A stretch of 64,000 bases of DNA, taken from positions 1 through 64,000 of the forward strand of contig CABYDZ010000003.1 in NCBI GenBank assembly GCA_902517885.1, given 5' to 3'. This DNA is from an uncultured Pelagibacteraceae bacterium. GTDB taxonomy: Bacteria > Pseudomonadota > Alphaproteobacteria > Pelagibacterales > AG-422-B15. Both the position numbers and the translations under genes were made by a program. The notes beneath the pieces were generated by a model, which was not told the DNA's origin, did not search any database, and was given only the letters and a program-made list of their open reading frames with translations. Positions 19,434 to 27,988 of the stretch are shown piece by piece (position 1 is the first letter of the stretch; the number at the start of each line of letters is the position of its first letter).

Positions 19434-20045
19434 ATGCAAACAATTTTACATAAAAACGATTTGTCAGATGATATTGAATTTTCAGATCTTATAGCTGCTG
19501 ATTGTGAAATGATGGGTTTGCAACCTGATAGAGATCCATTATGTCTAATACAACTATATGACGGACAAGGTGATTGTCATTTAGTTCAATTTATTGATAA
19601 AAAATTTGATGCTCCCAATCTTAAAAAGCTTCTGAGTAGCAATAAGACATTCATTTTTCATTATGCAAGACATGATTTAGCGGCAATTAAGCATGACTTA
19701 GATGTTATGATTAAAAGTGTTTACTGCACAAAGCTAAGTTCAAAAATTGCCCGAACATACTCACAAGGTCATGGATATAAAGATTTATGTAAAGAACTCC
19801 TAAACATTGATATTTCAAAAAAACAGCAATCAAGCGACTGGTCAAATCCTGATTTAACCAAAGAACAAATCAATTATGCAGCAACTGATGTAATGCACTT
19901 GCATGATATAAAAATTAAACTAGATGAGATTCTCAAAAGGCAGAATAGAGAGCAACTTGTCGAGTCATGCATAAAGTTTCTACCAATTAGAGTTGAACTT
20001 GATTTAAGAGGTTGGGAAAATGATATTTTTTCTCATTCCAATTGA
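19434..20045 (+). CDS. rnd: Ribonuclease D-like 3'-5' exoribonuclease
   Basis: DEDDy-type 3'-5' exonuclease for RNA maturation. The three Exo motifs are recognisable: ADCEMMGL (DxE) near residue 23, FHYARHDLAAIKHDL near residue 75, and NYAATDVMHLHDIK (YxxxD) near 147. At 203 residues it has the nuclease domain but no HRDC domain; this short form is usual in alphaproteobacteria. Its TGA stop is followed within nine bases by the ATG of kdsD, so both probably share a message starting in the 52-base gap after the NDUFA9-like gene. Confidence 0.9.
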   Translation: MQTILHKNDLSDDIEFSDLIAADCEMMGLQPDRDPLCLIQLYDGQGDCHLVQFIDKKFDAPNLKKLLSSNKTFIFHYARHDLAAIKHDLDVMIKSVYCTKLSSKIARTYSQGHGYKDLCKELLNIDISKKQQSSDWSNPDLTKEQINYAATDVMHLHDIKIKLDEILKRQNREQLVESCIKFLPIRVELDLRGWENDIFSHSN

Positions 20046-20053
20046 TACTATAT

Positions 20054-21019
20054 ATGAGCGCAAATAGGATTAAAAGTTACGGAAAATCAGTTATAGAAAC
20101 AGAAATATCTGGGGCTAAAAAACTTTTTAAGACAATCAATTCAGATTTTGTCAAAGTAATCAGCAAACTATCAAAAATTAAGGGGAAGGTAATAATCACA
20201 GGTGTTGGAAAATCTGGTCATATTGCAAGTAAAATTTCAAGCACTATGAGTTCAACTGGTACACTTTCTCAATATTGCTCTCCAACAGATATGAGTCATG
20301 GTGATTTAGGAATAATTACTAAAAATGATGCCATAATAATTATATCTAATTCTGGTAAGAGTGAGGAAATTAGAGCTTTGTTAGATTTTGCAAAAAAAAA
20401 TAGAGTTTTTGTTATAGGGATCACATCCAATACAAAAAGTACTCTCTATAAATTATGTAATATTCCATTATTAATTCCGAATTCAAAAGAAGCATGTTCA
20501 ATAGGGTTGGCACCTACTACTTCAACCACCATGTCATTAATCTTAGGCGACGCAATCTGTGTATCTCTAATGAAGGTAAAGAATTTCAAGCTTAAAGACT
20601 ACAAAATTATACATCCTGGAGGTGCTTTAGGTGCTAATATGCTTCAGGTTGAAGATATAATGCATACTGGGAAAAAAATGCCAATTGTTCGTGAAAATTC
20701 TTCAATGAAGTCTGTCATTGTTGAAATGACAAAAAAATCATTTGGTCATGTAGCGGTAAAAAATAAAGAAAATAAACTGATAGGAATAATTACCGATGGA
20801 GATTTAAGAAGACACATTAAAAAAGCCTTATTAGATGTAAATGTAAAAGAAATTATGTCCTCTAAACCGATGCTAATATGCAAAGAAGAACTAGTTATTA
20901 ATGTGCTGCAAAAAATGAATGCAAATAAAATTACATGTTTATTTGTAGTAAACAATTTAAAAGAAAAAAAACCGATAGGTATTATCCATATCCATGACTG
21001 CATTCGATATGTTAATTAA
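20054..21019 (+). CDS. kdsD: D-arabinose 5-phosphate isomerase (KpsF/GutQ family)
   Basis: Interconverts ribulose 5-phosphate and arabinose 5-phosphate, the first step towards Kdo for LPS. An N-terminal SIS domain (about residues 30-180) contains ITGVGKSGHIASKI and the Ser-rich IIISNSGKSEEI, followed by CSIGLAPTTSTT. Two CBS domains fill the C terminus (DIMHTGKKMPIV; DGDLRRHI; KEIMSSKPM). I chose the ATG at 20054 (MSANRIKSYG); a TTG at 20042 overlapping the rnd stop is possible but adds only MILY. Head of the kdsD-lptC-lptA-lptB run, matching its role in LPS supply. Confidence 0.95.
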   Translation: MSANRIKSYGKSVIETEISGAKKLFKTINSDFVKVISKLSKIKGKVIITGVGKSGHIASKISSTMSSTGTLSQYCSPTDMSHGDLGIITKNDAIIIISNSGKSEEIRALLDFAKKNRVFVIGITSNTKSTLYKLCNIPLLIPNSKEACSIGLAPTTSTTMSLILGDAICVSLMKVKNFKLKDYKIIHPGGALGANMLQVEDIMHTGKKMPIVRENSSMKSVIVEMTKKSFGHVAVKNKENKLIGIITDGDLRRHIKKALLDVNVKEIMSSKPMLICKEELVINVLQKMNANKITCLFVVNNLKEKKPIGIIHIHDCIRYVN

Positions 21020-21515
21020 GAACATTTTTAAATTATCTATTTTCTTTTTATTTATATTAATTTTATTTCAGTCTAAGATTTTTTCCTATGAGAACCTTGA
21101 AATTGAAATAGACAAACCAAAATTTTCTGAAAAAGGGCTTGATAATAGACTTTATGAAATCAAAGCTGAGAAAGGTATTCAAAAAGAAGATCATTTGGAG
21201 TTATTTATTGTCGAGGGCAAACTAAGAACTGATTCTGGTATTTGGATATATTTAAATGCTAAAAAGGGTAACTTTGACCAAGTAGAAAATTTAATAGAGC
21301 TTAAAGGTGATATTAACTTCTATACTGATGAAGAAGATAGGTTCCAGTCTGATAGTGCACTGTTTTATATCAATGATGATTTAGTCGAATTCAAAAAAAA
21401 TGTAAAACATTTTAGAGGCAGCAGTATTATAACTGCCGATGAGTCAAAAATAAAAAGTAATTTTAATCATATTACCTACAAAGGTAATGTGAGTACTTTC
21501 TATAGTGTAGATTAA
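20994..21515 (+). CDS. lptC: LPS export protein LptC
   Basis: Bitopic inner-membrane protein that receives LPS from LptB2FG and passes it to LptA. One N-terminal transmembrane segment (IFKLSIFFLFILILF, about residues 9-25) is followed by a periplasmic beta-jellyroll of the OstA/LptC type. 173 residues, within range. The start overlaps the end of kdsD; ATG 20994 and ATG 21009 are both possible and make no difference to topology. Next comes lptA, three bases after the stop. Identification rests on order and topology more than on residue identity. Confidence 0.85.
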   Translation: MTAFDMLIKNIFKLSIFFLFILILFQSKIFSYENLEIEIDKPKFSEKGLDNRLYEIKAEKGIQKEDHLELFIVEGKLRTDSGIWIYLNAKKGNFDQVENLIELKGDINFYTDEEDRFQSDSALFYINDDLVEFKKNVKHFRGSSIITADESKIKSNFNHITYKGNVSTFYSVD

Positions 21516-21518
21516 TTT

Positions 21519-21968
21519 ATGTTTAAAAATTTTTTTGTTACTTTCTTATTCATTTTATTTGTAAATTCAGCTAACGCTAAACAAATAAAAATAATATCTG
21601 ATAAATTAGAAATCATAAGAGCAAAGCATATTTCAATTTTTTCAGGAAACGTATATGCAGTAGAAGATAATTTAGAAATTTGGTCAGACGAATTAATTGT
21701 GACCTCAAACAAAGATGAAAATGAAATTAAGGAAATCAATGCTCATGGTAATATAAAAATAATAAGAGAAGAATTATCCATTAATGGTGATAAAGTGCGG
21801 TATGATCCCATTCAGAATAAATTATTTGTTTTTGGTGAAGTTGAAGTTTTTCAAAATCAGAGTACCATTCTATGTGATAAAATAATTGTGGATCTAGAAA
21901 ATTCATCAAGTATTATGAGTAGTGACTCAAATAAAAGAGTAGAAGCATTAATAATCAACGAAGATTAA
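21519..21968 (+). CDS. lptA: LPS export protein LptA
   Basis: Periplasmic beta-jellyroll protein forming the bridge that carries LPS to the outer membrane. A signal peptide covers residues 1-20 (FFVTFLFILFVNSANA, cleavage after ANA). The OstA-like body follows with repeats such as SIFSGNVYAVEDNLEIWSD and INAHGNIKIIREE, and a later FGEVEVFQNQSTILCDK. 149 residues. Seven bases separate it from lptB, and the trio lptC-lptA-lptB has the usual alphaproteobacterial order. Confidence 0.9.
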   Translation: MFKNFFVTFLFILFVNSANAKQIKIISDKLEIIRAKHISIFSGNVYAVEDNLEIWSDELIVTSNKDENEIKEINAHGNIKIIREELSINGDKVRYDPIQNKLFVFGEVEVFQNQSTILCDKIIVDLENSSSIMSSDSNKRVEALIINED

Positions 21969-21975
21969 AAATATA

Positions 21976-22728
21976 ATGATTAAAAAACCTAAATTAGTTT
22001 CCTCAAATCCTGGACTTGAAGTTAATAACTTAAGAAAATCGCTTTCAGGGAAGCAGATCGTAAGAAATATTTCAATGAAAGTTGAAAAAGGAAAAGTAAT
22101 AGGTTTACTTGGTCCAAATGGGGCAGGAAAAAGTACAGCTTTATATTGTATTATGGGTCTTATTAGTTGTGATAGTGGCGAAATAAAATTAAACAATAAT
22201 AATATTACAACACTTCCAATGTGGAAAAGAGCTAAAGCAGGACTTGGTTATCTTCCACAACAACCAAGTATATTTAGGGGTTTAAGTGTTGAAAACAACA
22301 TAATGGCAATATTAGAAACAACCAATCTCAACTTAGATCAAAGAATAAATAGACTTGAGGAGTTATTGGCTGAATTTAATTTAACTCATTTACGAAATGC
22401 GATGCCTCATCAGTTATCAGGCGGCGAAAGGCGAAAATGTGAATGTGCAAGACTACTTGGAACTAACCCTTCTTATGTGCTGTTTGATGAGCCATTTTCT
22501 GCATTAGACCCTATTTCGATAAATGATATCAAGTCTGAAATCAATAGGCTAAAGACGAAAGGCATATCTGTTATAATCACGGATCACCAAGTAAGAGAAG
22601 TATTAGATATTAGCGATTATAGCTACCTACTCTTCAGTGGAGAGATTATCGCACATGGAACAAGCGAAAAAATTCTCGGTAGCAAAGAAGCAAGAAAATT
22701 TTATTTGGGTGATACGTTCAAGTTCTAA
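21976..22728 (+). CDS. lptB: LPS export ABC transporter ATP-binding protein LptB
   Basis: Cytoplasmic ATPase of the LptB2FG exporter that powers LPS extraction from the inner membrane. Walker A GPNGAGKST near residue 46, Q-loop LPQQPS near 91, signature LSGGERRK near 149, Walker B YVLFDEPFSALDP near 166, and the switch His in IITDHQV. 250 residues. In many alphaproteobacteria rpoN, hpf and ptsN follow; here the gene ends directly against a tRNA gene on the other strand with no base between. LptF and LptG must be elsewhere. Confidence 0.96.
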   Translation: MIKKPKLVSSNPGLEVNNLRKSLSGKQIVRNISMKVEKGKVIGLLGPNGAGKSTALYCIMGLISCDSGEIKLNNNNITTLPMWKRAKAGLGYLPQQPSIFRGLSVENNIMAILETTNLNLDQRINRLEELLAEFNLTHLRNAMPHQLSGGERRKCECARLLGTNPSYVLFDEPFSALDPISINDIKSEINRLKTKGISVIITDHQVREVLDISDYSYLLFSGEIIAHGTSEKILGSKEARKFYLGDTFKF

Positions 22729-22804
22729 TGGTGGAGCTGACCGGGATCGAACCGGTGACCCTCAACATGCCATGCTGATGCTCTCCCAGCTGAGCTACAG
22801 CCCC
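22729..22804 (-). tRNA. tRNA-Ala(GGC)
   Basis: Read on the minus strand the 76 bases fold into a complete cloverleaf: acceptor GGGGCTG with CAGCTCC (one G-U pair), D arm GCTC-AGCTGGGA-GAGC, anticodon stem TCAGC/GTTGA with loop ATGGCAT (anticodon GGC, alanine), and T arm ACCGG-TTCGATC-CCGGT. A genomically encoded ACCA end follows. Its 5' end is four bases after the stop codon of the FYDLN gene, so it is probably cut from that transcript. Its 3' end abuts the lptB stop codon on the opposite strand. Confidence 0.97.
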
Positions 22805-22808
22805 ATAT

Positions 22809-23177
22809 TTAGTTGTGATCAATTCCTTCATCAGTTTCGCCATTATCCAAATCAATATCAACGTCACTAGTAATAACCTCATTGTCAGCTTCAGTGTCTT
22901 CAAGGCTAATTGTATCTTCATCTATTTCATCTTCTATATCTATTTCAGCTACATCAGCTATCGACTCTGTTGCATCGCTTCCTACTAAGTTATTATCAGC
23001 AACTGTATCAACATCATCGATAAATACTTGTTTAGCTGTAGTTGATATTGTCTCATTTAAAGGGTCCACATATTCGGTGCCACAATGCGGACAAATAGCG
23101 GGTTTTCGATTAAGATCATAAAATTTAACTTCACAATTGTTACAAATTACTTTTTTTCCAAACTCTGGTTTTGGCAT
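22809..23177 (-). CDS. TIGR02300/FYDLN-acid family protein
   Basis: Small alphaproteobacterial protein of unknown function named for its FYDLN motif and acidic tail. The N-terminal zinc-ribbon-like part has CNNCEVKFYDLNRKPAICPHCG near residues 12-35 (two CxxC pairs). The rest (about residues 50-122) is strongly acidic and probably disordered. It lies upstream of tRNA-Ala on the same strand and divergent from aroA, a common arrangement in the class. The zinc ribbon plus acidic tail suggest a regulatory or nucleic-acid/protein-binding role, but this is unproven. Confidence 0.9.
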   Translation of the reverse strand: MPKPEFGKKVICNNCEVKFYDLNRKPAICPHCGTEYVDPLNETISTTAKQVFIDDVDTVADNNLVGSDATESIADVAEIDIEDEIDEDTISLEDTEADNEVITSDVDIDLDNGETDEGIDHN

Positions 23178-23210
23178 ATTTTATCTCTTAATAATTTATT
23201 GGTTAAAATT

Positions 23211-23240
23211 TTGACAATTTAAAAAAATATACAGTATTAT
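23211..23240 (+). promoter_or_regulatory. Sigma70-type promoter for aroA-cmk-rpsA
   Basis: TTGACA (23211-23216), 18-base spacer, TATTAT (23235-23240), with the GTG start of aroA at 23279. The expected start site near 23247 leaves a leader of about 32 bases. The region is divergent from the FYDLN gene and AT-rich, so the match could be partly by chance, but the -35 is perfect consensus. Confidence 0.6.
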
Positions 23241-23278
23241 CAAAGAATATCCTAACTTATTAAATTGACAATACAAAA

Positions 23279-24568
23279 GTGCTGAAATTAAAAGGTTCAA
23301 TCAAAATATCTGGCGATAAGTCTATTTCACATAGAGCACTAATTTTTGCCTCACTTTCTACGGGGAAAGTAAAAATTTCAAATTTACTAGAGTCAGATGA
23401 TGTTATGCGAACTCTAAATATTCTAAAAGAGTTGGGTATAAAGATTGTTAAGGAAAAAACGCAATGGACTGTATACGGCAATGGAACTGGGGGCTATCTT
23501 CAACCATCGCAAGTACTTGATTGTGGCAATAGCGGTACAACCTCACGTTTGATGATGGGAGCAGTTTCATCAAATCCTATAAACTGTACATTTATAGGTG
23601 ATAATTCGCTAAGCAAACGTTCAATGTCAAGACTATCAATATTTCTTGAAAAAATGGGTGCGGAAATAAAACTTACTAAAAAAGATTTTTTACCGCTCCA
23701 TATAAATGGTGACATAAATCTAATTCCTATGGAGCATGTTATGCAAAAAGCATCAGCCCAGGTTAAATCTGCTATTATACTGGCAGCTCTCAACCTGAGA
23801 GGGAAGACAAGAATAATTGAAAAAAGAAATACACGCGATCATACTGAAAGACTAATGCGTTATCTTAAAATAAACTTCAAAAAGAAAATATTAAGCAAAA
23901 GTTCAACTTCAATTGAACTTAATGGTCCTTATGAAATAAAGCCAAGAGATATTATAGTTGCAAGTGATCCATCAAGTGCAGCTTTTTTTATTGTGGGAGC
24001 CCTTATAATTCCAAAATCTATGATTACTCTTAAAAATATAGCACTAAACAAATCTAGAACTGCTTTCATCGATGTCCTTAAGAAGATGGGAGGTAAGATA
24101 AAAGTAAAAAAAACTAAAACAATATCTGGCGAAGATGTTGGTAACATTCAAGTATCATATAGCTTACTAAATGCAATTGAAGTAAAAGCATCCTCATCTC
24201 CCTATTTAATAGACGAGTATCCAATACTCTCCATTGCCGCATCACAAGCAAAAGGTGTTACAGTTATGAAGGGATTGTCAGAACTTAGACATAAAGAAAG
24301 TGATCGAATAAAAAGTATAACAAAGAATTTATCTAAGATAGGCTTTAAAGTTATTTCTAAGAAGGACGATATATCTATCAAAGGATCAAACGAATTACAG
24401 GTTATTGATCAAAAAAAAATAAAAACATACGGTGACCATAGAATTGCTATGTCGTTTGCAATCTTAAGTCTACTCTATAAAAATAAACTAATTATTGATG
24501 ATGAGTCCTGCATTTCAATAAGTTATCCTGATTTTAAGAAACATTTAAAAAAGTTATCTACCCATTAA
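23279..24568 (+). CDS. aroA: 3-phosphoshikimate 1-carboxyvinyltransferase (EPSP synthase)
   Basis: Joins shikimate 3-phosphate and phosphoenolpyruvate in the shikimate route to aromatic amino acids. Signature SGDKSISHRA is at residues 11-20, GNSGTTSRLMMG at 83-94, and a C-terminal segment YGDHRIAMSFAIL is present. 429 residues; start GTG 23279. Residue 115 is Ser in LSKRSMSRL where the family normally has Pro (RPMxR). That is the position of the known glyphosate-tolerance substitution P101S in Salmonella AroA. It overlaps cmk by one base in the aroA-cmk-rpsA-ihfB order. Confidence 0.96.
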   Translation: MLKLKGSIKISGDKSISHRALIFASLSTGKVKISNLLESDDVMRTLNILKELGIKIVKEKTQWTVYGNGTGGYLQPSQVLDCGNSGTTSRLMMGAVSSNPINCTFIGDNSLSKRSMSRLSIFLEKMGAEIKLTKKDFLPLHINGDINLIPMEHVMQKASAQVKSAIILAALNLRGKTRIIEKRNTRDHTERLMRYLKINFKKKILSKSSTSIELNGPYEIKPRDIIVASDPSSAAFFIVGALIIPKSMITLKNIALNKSRTAFIDVLKKMGGKIKVKKTKTISGEDVGNIQVSYSLLNAIEVKASSSPYLIDEYPILSIAASQAKGVTVMKGLSELRHKESDRIKSITKNLSKIGFKVISKKDDISIKGSNELQVIDQKKIKTYGDHRIAMSFAILSLLYKNKLIIDDESCISISYPDFKKHLKKLSTH

Positions 24569-25212
24569 TGGCAAAAATAATTGCAATTGATGGGCCCGCC
24601 TCTGTTGGAAAGTCAACATTGGCTAAGAAAATCTCAAAAAAATTCAAAGCACCTGTATTATTTAGTGGCAAGCTATATCGAGCATTGGCACTAGAAATCA
24701 TCAAACGAAAAATCAATTTGAATAATACTGAAGAAATTTTAAGATCTATTACCTCAATCGATTCAGGCAGTTTAAGCTCTGCAGAGCTTTACTCTAGTGA
24801 AGTAGATAAAGTATCCTCAATAATATCAGCGAAGAAACAGGTAAGAAATAAACTAATTTCGTTCCAAAGGAGTTTCCCAAAAAAGTACGGGGACAACATT
24901 AAATTTGCGATTATTGAGGGTAGAGATATTGGTACAATTATCTTTCCAAAAGCAGATTATAAGATTTTTCTCTGGGCAGCATCGGAGGTGAGGGCCAAAA
25001 GAAGATACGATCAGCTCAGAAAAAATGGTAAAAATGTAAGCTATAGTAAGATTTTTAGGGAAATAAACGTTCGTGATCAAAAGGATATGACAAGAGAAAT
25101 TGCCCCTCTAATGCCAGCTGCAAATTCGGTATTGCTAGATACCAGTTATATTGATATAGAACAGGCTTTTAACGCAATAAAACAAATAATATTAAAAACT
25201 AAAACCATATGA
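24568..25212 (+). CDS. cmk: Cytidylate kinase
   Basis: Phosphorylates CMP and dCMP for nucleotide recycling. P-loop IDGPASVGKSTLAKKI near residues 6-21. The central IIEGRDIGTIIFPKADYKIFLWA segment and the R-x-K-R region (EVRAKRRYDQL) match the family. 214 residues. The start overlaps the aroA stop, and the stop overlaps the rpsA start by four bases, so all three are translationally linked. Confidence 0.96.
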   Translation: MAKIIAIDGPASVGKSTLAKKISKKFKAPVLFSGKLYRALALEIIKRKINLNNTEEILRSITSIDSGSLSSAELYSSEVDKVSSIISAKKQVRNKLISFQRSFPKKYGDNIKFAIIEGRDIGTIIFPKADYKIFLWAASEVRAKRRYDQLRKNGKNVSYSKIFREINVRDQKDMTREIAPLMPAANSVLLDTSYIDIEQAFNAIKQIILKTKTI

Positions 25213-26906
25213 ATCAAGAGTCCATAGATAATAATCAAACGACAGAGTTTGATTCAATTCTCGCAGAGTCAATCAGTAATTCAAAATTAAAAGAAGGCAC
25301 TATAATTAAAGGAACTATTTCTGAAATTGAAGATGATGCTGTTATAGTTGATATAGGAGCAAAAGTTGAAGGTAGAATTTCGAAACGTGAATTTGCATTT
25401 CGAAAGGATCAGAAAGAACTCTCTGTTGGCGATGAAATTGATGTTTATTTAGACAAAATTGAGAACCATAATGGCGAATGTATTCTTTCACGCTCTAAAG
25501 CAAAATCAAAAGAAATCTGGGCTGAAATAGAGAAGTCCTTTGAAGCAGGTGAGTTAGTTGAGGGAGTTATTACTGGAAAAGTTAAAGGCGGATTATCGTG
25601 TGAAATTGGAGTCACAGCTTTTTTGCCTGGTAGTCAAATTGATACAAGACCTGTAAGAGATGTGAGTCACTTACTTGATATTCCACAAAAGTTTAAAATA
25701 CTAAAGATGGATTTAAAGAGAAATAATATTGTTGTAAGTCGCAGGGCTGTTTTAGAAGAAATGCATAAAGAAGTCAGAGAAGAGCGTTTCTTGCAGCTAA
25801 AACTTGAAGATGTAGTTGAAGGCAAGATAAAAGCGATAACAGATTATGGAGCTTTCGTTGACCTGGGAGGATATGATTCATTACTTCATAGCAGTGATAT
25901 TACTTATAAAAGAATTGGCCATCCATCAGAAGTTCTTAAAATAGACCAGCAAGTAAAAGTAAAGATTATAAAAGTTGATCCAGAAAAGAATCGTGTTTCT
26001 GTTGGAATGAAGCAACTTGAAGATGATCCATGGCTTCAGGTTAAGGAGAAATTTAATGTTGACGATAAAGTAAAAGGTGTTGTAACCAATGTCACTGATT
26101 ATGGAATTTTTATTGAAATAGAGAATGGAGTAGAAGGCCTTTGTCATAAAGATATGCTGACATGGAGTCAGAGGCAAAATTCTAAACCAGGAAATCTTTA
26201 TGCTAGATCGCAAGCTGTTGATTGTCAGATCTTAGAAATTGACCACGAAAAAAGAAGATTAAGCCTTGGCATTAAGCAATTATCACCAAACCCATGGAAG
26301 AAATTCAATGAGTCCAATCCCATTGGGAGCATAGTTGAAACAAATATTACAAGCATTAAGGACAATATTATATTCTGTAATCTTGAAGGTGAAATTGACG
26401 GTGCAATATTTAATAAAGATCTATCATGGGATATGGATCCTAAAGAAGAAATTAAAAAATATAATGTAGGCGATAAAATTAAAGCAAAAATCATTACCAA
26501 CGATAATGATAAAGTATCTCTCTCTGTTAGAGAAGTTGACGGCAATCCATTCGATGAATTAGAAGGTAAAGTAAAGGGAGATATAGTCACCTGTAATGTA
26601 ATAGAAACAGGCGATTTCGGATTAAAAGTGCGTGTCGGGGAAAATGGCCCATTATCAACAATTAAAAGAAGTGAATTGGCTCTTCGAAAGTCTGATGCAC
26701 GTCCTGAAAGATGGGCAAAAAACGATAAGTTAGACGCCGCAATCACAAATATAGATCAAGCTAGTTATAAAATTAGTTTATCTGTGCGCATGATGGAGGA
26801 AACTACAGAACGCGAAGCTATGGAAAAGTACGGTTCAAAGGACAGTGGAGCCAGCCTAGGAGCGATCTTAGGAAAAGCACTTGGTAGAGACAAAAAAGAA
26901 GACTAA
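25209..26906 (+). CDS. rpsA: 30S ribosomal protein S1
   Basis: Large RNA-binding ribosomal protein that helps mRNA bind the 30S subunit, most important where Shine-Dalgarno signals are weak, as on many genes here. Six S1 repeats can be read in order, starting near residues 33 (EGTIIKGTISEI), 116 (EGVITGKVKGG), 203 (EGKIKAITDYGAFVDLGG), 289 (KGVVTNVTDYGIFIE), 375 (SIVETNITSIKDN) and 457 (KGDIVTCNVIETGDFG). 565 residues, normal. It follows cmk with a four-base overlap. Confidence 0.98.
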   Translation: MNQESIDNNQTTEFDSILAESISNSKLKEGTIIKGTISEIEDDAVIVDIGAKVEGRISKREFAFRKDQKELSVGDEIDVYLDKIENHNGECILSRSKAKSKEIWAEIEKSFEAGELVEGVITGKVKGGLSCEIGVTAFLPGSQIDTRPVRDVSHLLDIPQKFKILKMDLKRNNIVVSRRAVLEEMHKEVREERFLQLKLEDVVEGKIKAITDYGAFVDLGGYDSLLHSSDITYKRIGHPSEVLKIDQQVKVKIIKVDPEKNRVSVGMKQLEDDPWLQVKEKFNVDDKVKGVVTNVTDYGIFIEIENGVEGLCHKDMLTWSQRQNSKPGNLYARSQAVDCQILEIDHEKRRLSLGIKQLSPNPWKKFNESNPIGSIVETNITSIKDNIIFCNLEGEIDGAIFNKDLSWDMDPKEEIKKYNVGDKIKAKIITNDNDKVSLSVREVDGNPFDELEGKVKGDIVTCNVIETGDFGLKVRVGENGPLSTIKRSELALRKSDARPERWAKNDKLDAAITNIDQASYKISLSVRMMEETTEREAMEKYGSKDSGASLGAILGKALGRDKKED

Positions 26907-26926
26907 ATATTCTTTACATTCAATTA

Positions 26927-26954
26927 TTTACAATAAGTCTCAATATCATATAAT
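26927..26954 (+). promoter_or_regulatory. Promoter for ihfB, possibly leaderless
   Basis: TTTACA (26927-26932), 16-base spacer, perfect TATAAT (26949-26954). Only six bases lie between the -10 box and the ihfB ATG (26961), so transcription would begin at or next to the start codon. That implies a leaderless message or a leader of very few bases. Confidence 0.55.
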
Positions 26955-26960
26955 TGTGGT

Positions 26961-27281
26961 ATGGGCTTAATTAAATCTAAACTTATACAAAATATTACTG
27001 AAGCTAATCCTCATTTATTTGTTAGAGACGTAGAAAGAATAGTTAATACGATATTTAATGAAATCACACATTCCTTAGCTGAAGGTAAAAGAGTAGAATT
27101 AAGAGGTTTTGGAGCATTTTCAGTTCAACACAGGAAAGAAAGAACGGGAAGAAATCCAAGAACCGGGGAAGCTGTTCAAGTAGACGAAAAGTTTATTCCA
27201 AGATTTAAAACTGGAAAAGAATTAAGATTAAAATTAAATTCAAAAAACAATACCTCTGTTTCACAAGAGGAAGGTGAATAA
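26961..27281 (+). CDS. ihfB: Integration host factor beta subunit
   Basis: DNA-bending nucleoid protein of the HU/IHF family. The beta-subunit pattern is clear: [25 protein letters not shown], then [14 protein letters not shown], then the DNA-intercalating arm [10 protein letters not shown] (Pro in the tip), then FKTGKELR. 106 residues. Directly following rpsA is the usual place of ihfB, which favours this over plain HU. There is no Shine-Dalgarno before the ATG. The pyrF TTG start follows 14 bases later. Confidence 0.92.
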   Translation: MGLIKSKLIQNITEANPHLFVRDVERIVNTIFNEITHSLAEGKRVELRGFGAFSVQHRKERTGRNPRTGEAVQVDEKFIPRFKTGKELRLKLNSKNNTSVSQEEGE

Positions 27282-27295
27282 CCTATAATTTTATT

Positions 27296-27988
27296 TTGAC
27301 TAATAATCCTATTTTTTGCGCTATCGATACAAGTGATATTGATAAGGCAGTAGAATTAGTTGAACAAATTTCTCCTCATGTAGGGGGAATTAAATTAGGG
27401 TTAGAATTTTTTACTTCGTGTGGCCTTTTAGGACTGGAAAAAATAAAAAAATTTGAAATTCCAATTTTCATAGATTTAAAATTATATGATATTCCTAATA
27501 CAGTAAAACAAGCGCTTAGTAATATTTTACAGTTTGAACCAAATTATACTACTTTGCATCTTTCAGGGGGTTCAGAAATGCTTATTGAGTGTGTAAATAC
27601 AAAAAATGAACTTAATAGTATAACTAAATTGATTGGTGTAACTATGCTGACCAGCTTTAATGATAAGCTCATTTCAGAGATTGGTATTGAAAAATCAGTC
27701 AATGAGAATGTGAAACAACTAACTCAACTTGCGGTCAATTGTGGCATGGATGGAATTGTTTGCAGTCCTCTTGAAATTTCAGAAGTAAAAAATACTCATG
27801 GAAGTAATCTAGAGATAATTTCCCCAGGAATTAGAGGCAAAAAGAATGCATCAAATGATCAAAAAAGAACACTTTCAGCAAAGGAAGCAATTGTCGCTGG
27901 GGCCGATATTTTAGTTGTAGGCAGGCCAATAACAGATGCAAAAGATCCTGCTAAAGCAGCTGAAAATATTTATTCAGAAATTACGTGA
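27296..27988 (+). CDS. pyrF: Orotidine 5'-phosphate decarboxylase
   Basis: Last step of UMP synthesis, decarboxylating OMP. The catalytic D-x-K-x2-D motif is FIDLKLYDIPNTV near residue 61. The phosphate-binding end has ISPGIRG and AGADILVVGRPITDA. 230 residues. The start is TTG at 27296 (TTG-ACT-AAT-AAT), giving a protein MTNNPIFCAIDT; no in-frame ATG gives an intact first strand. The TGA overlaps the GTG of trpF. Confidence 0.95.
   Translation: MTNNPIFCAIDTSDIDKAVELVEQISPHVGGIKLGLEFFTSCGLLGLEKIKKFEIPIFIDLKLYDIPNTVKQALSNILQFEPNYTTLHLSGGSEMLIECVNTKNELNSITKLIGVTMLTSFNDKLISEIGIEKSVNENVKQLTQLAVNCGMDGIVCSPLEISEVKNTHGSNLEIISPGIRGKKNASNDQKRTLSAKEAIVAGADILVVGRPITDAKDPAKAAENIYSEIT

Noticed and set aside
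20042-20053. TTG start for kdsD overlapping rnd
   Set aside because: It adds only four residues before a better ATG at 20054.
22637-22870. Open frame across the end of lptB and the tRNA gene
   Set aside because: It runs through a complete tRNA gene on the other strand and has no family features.
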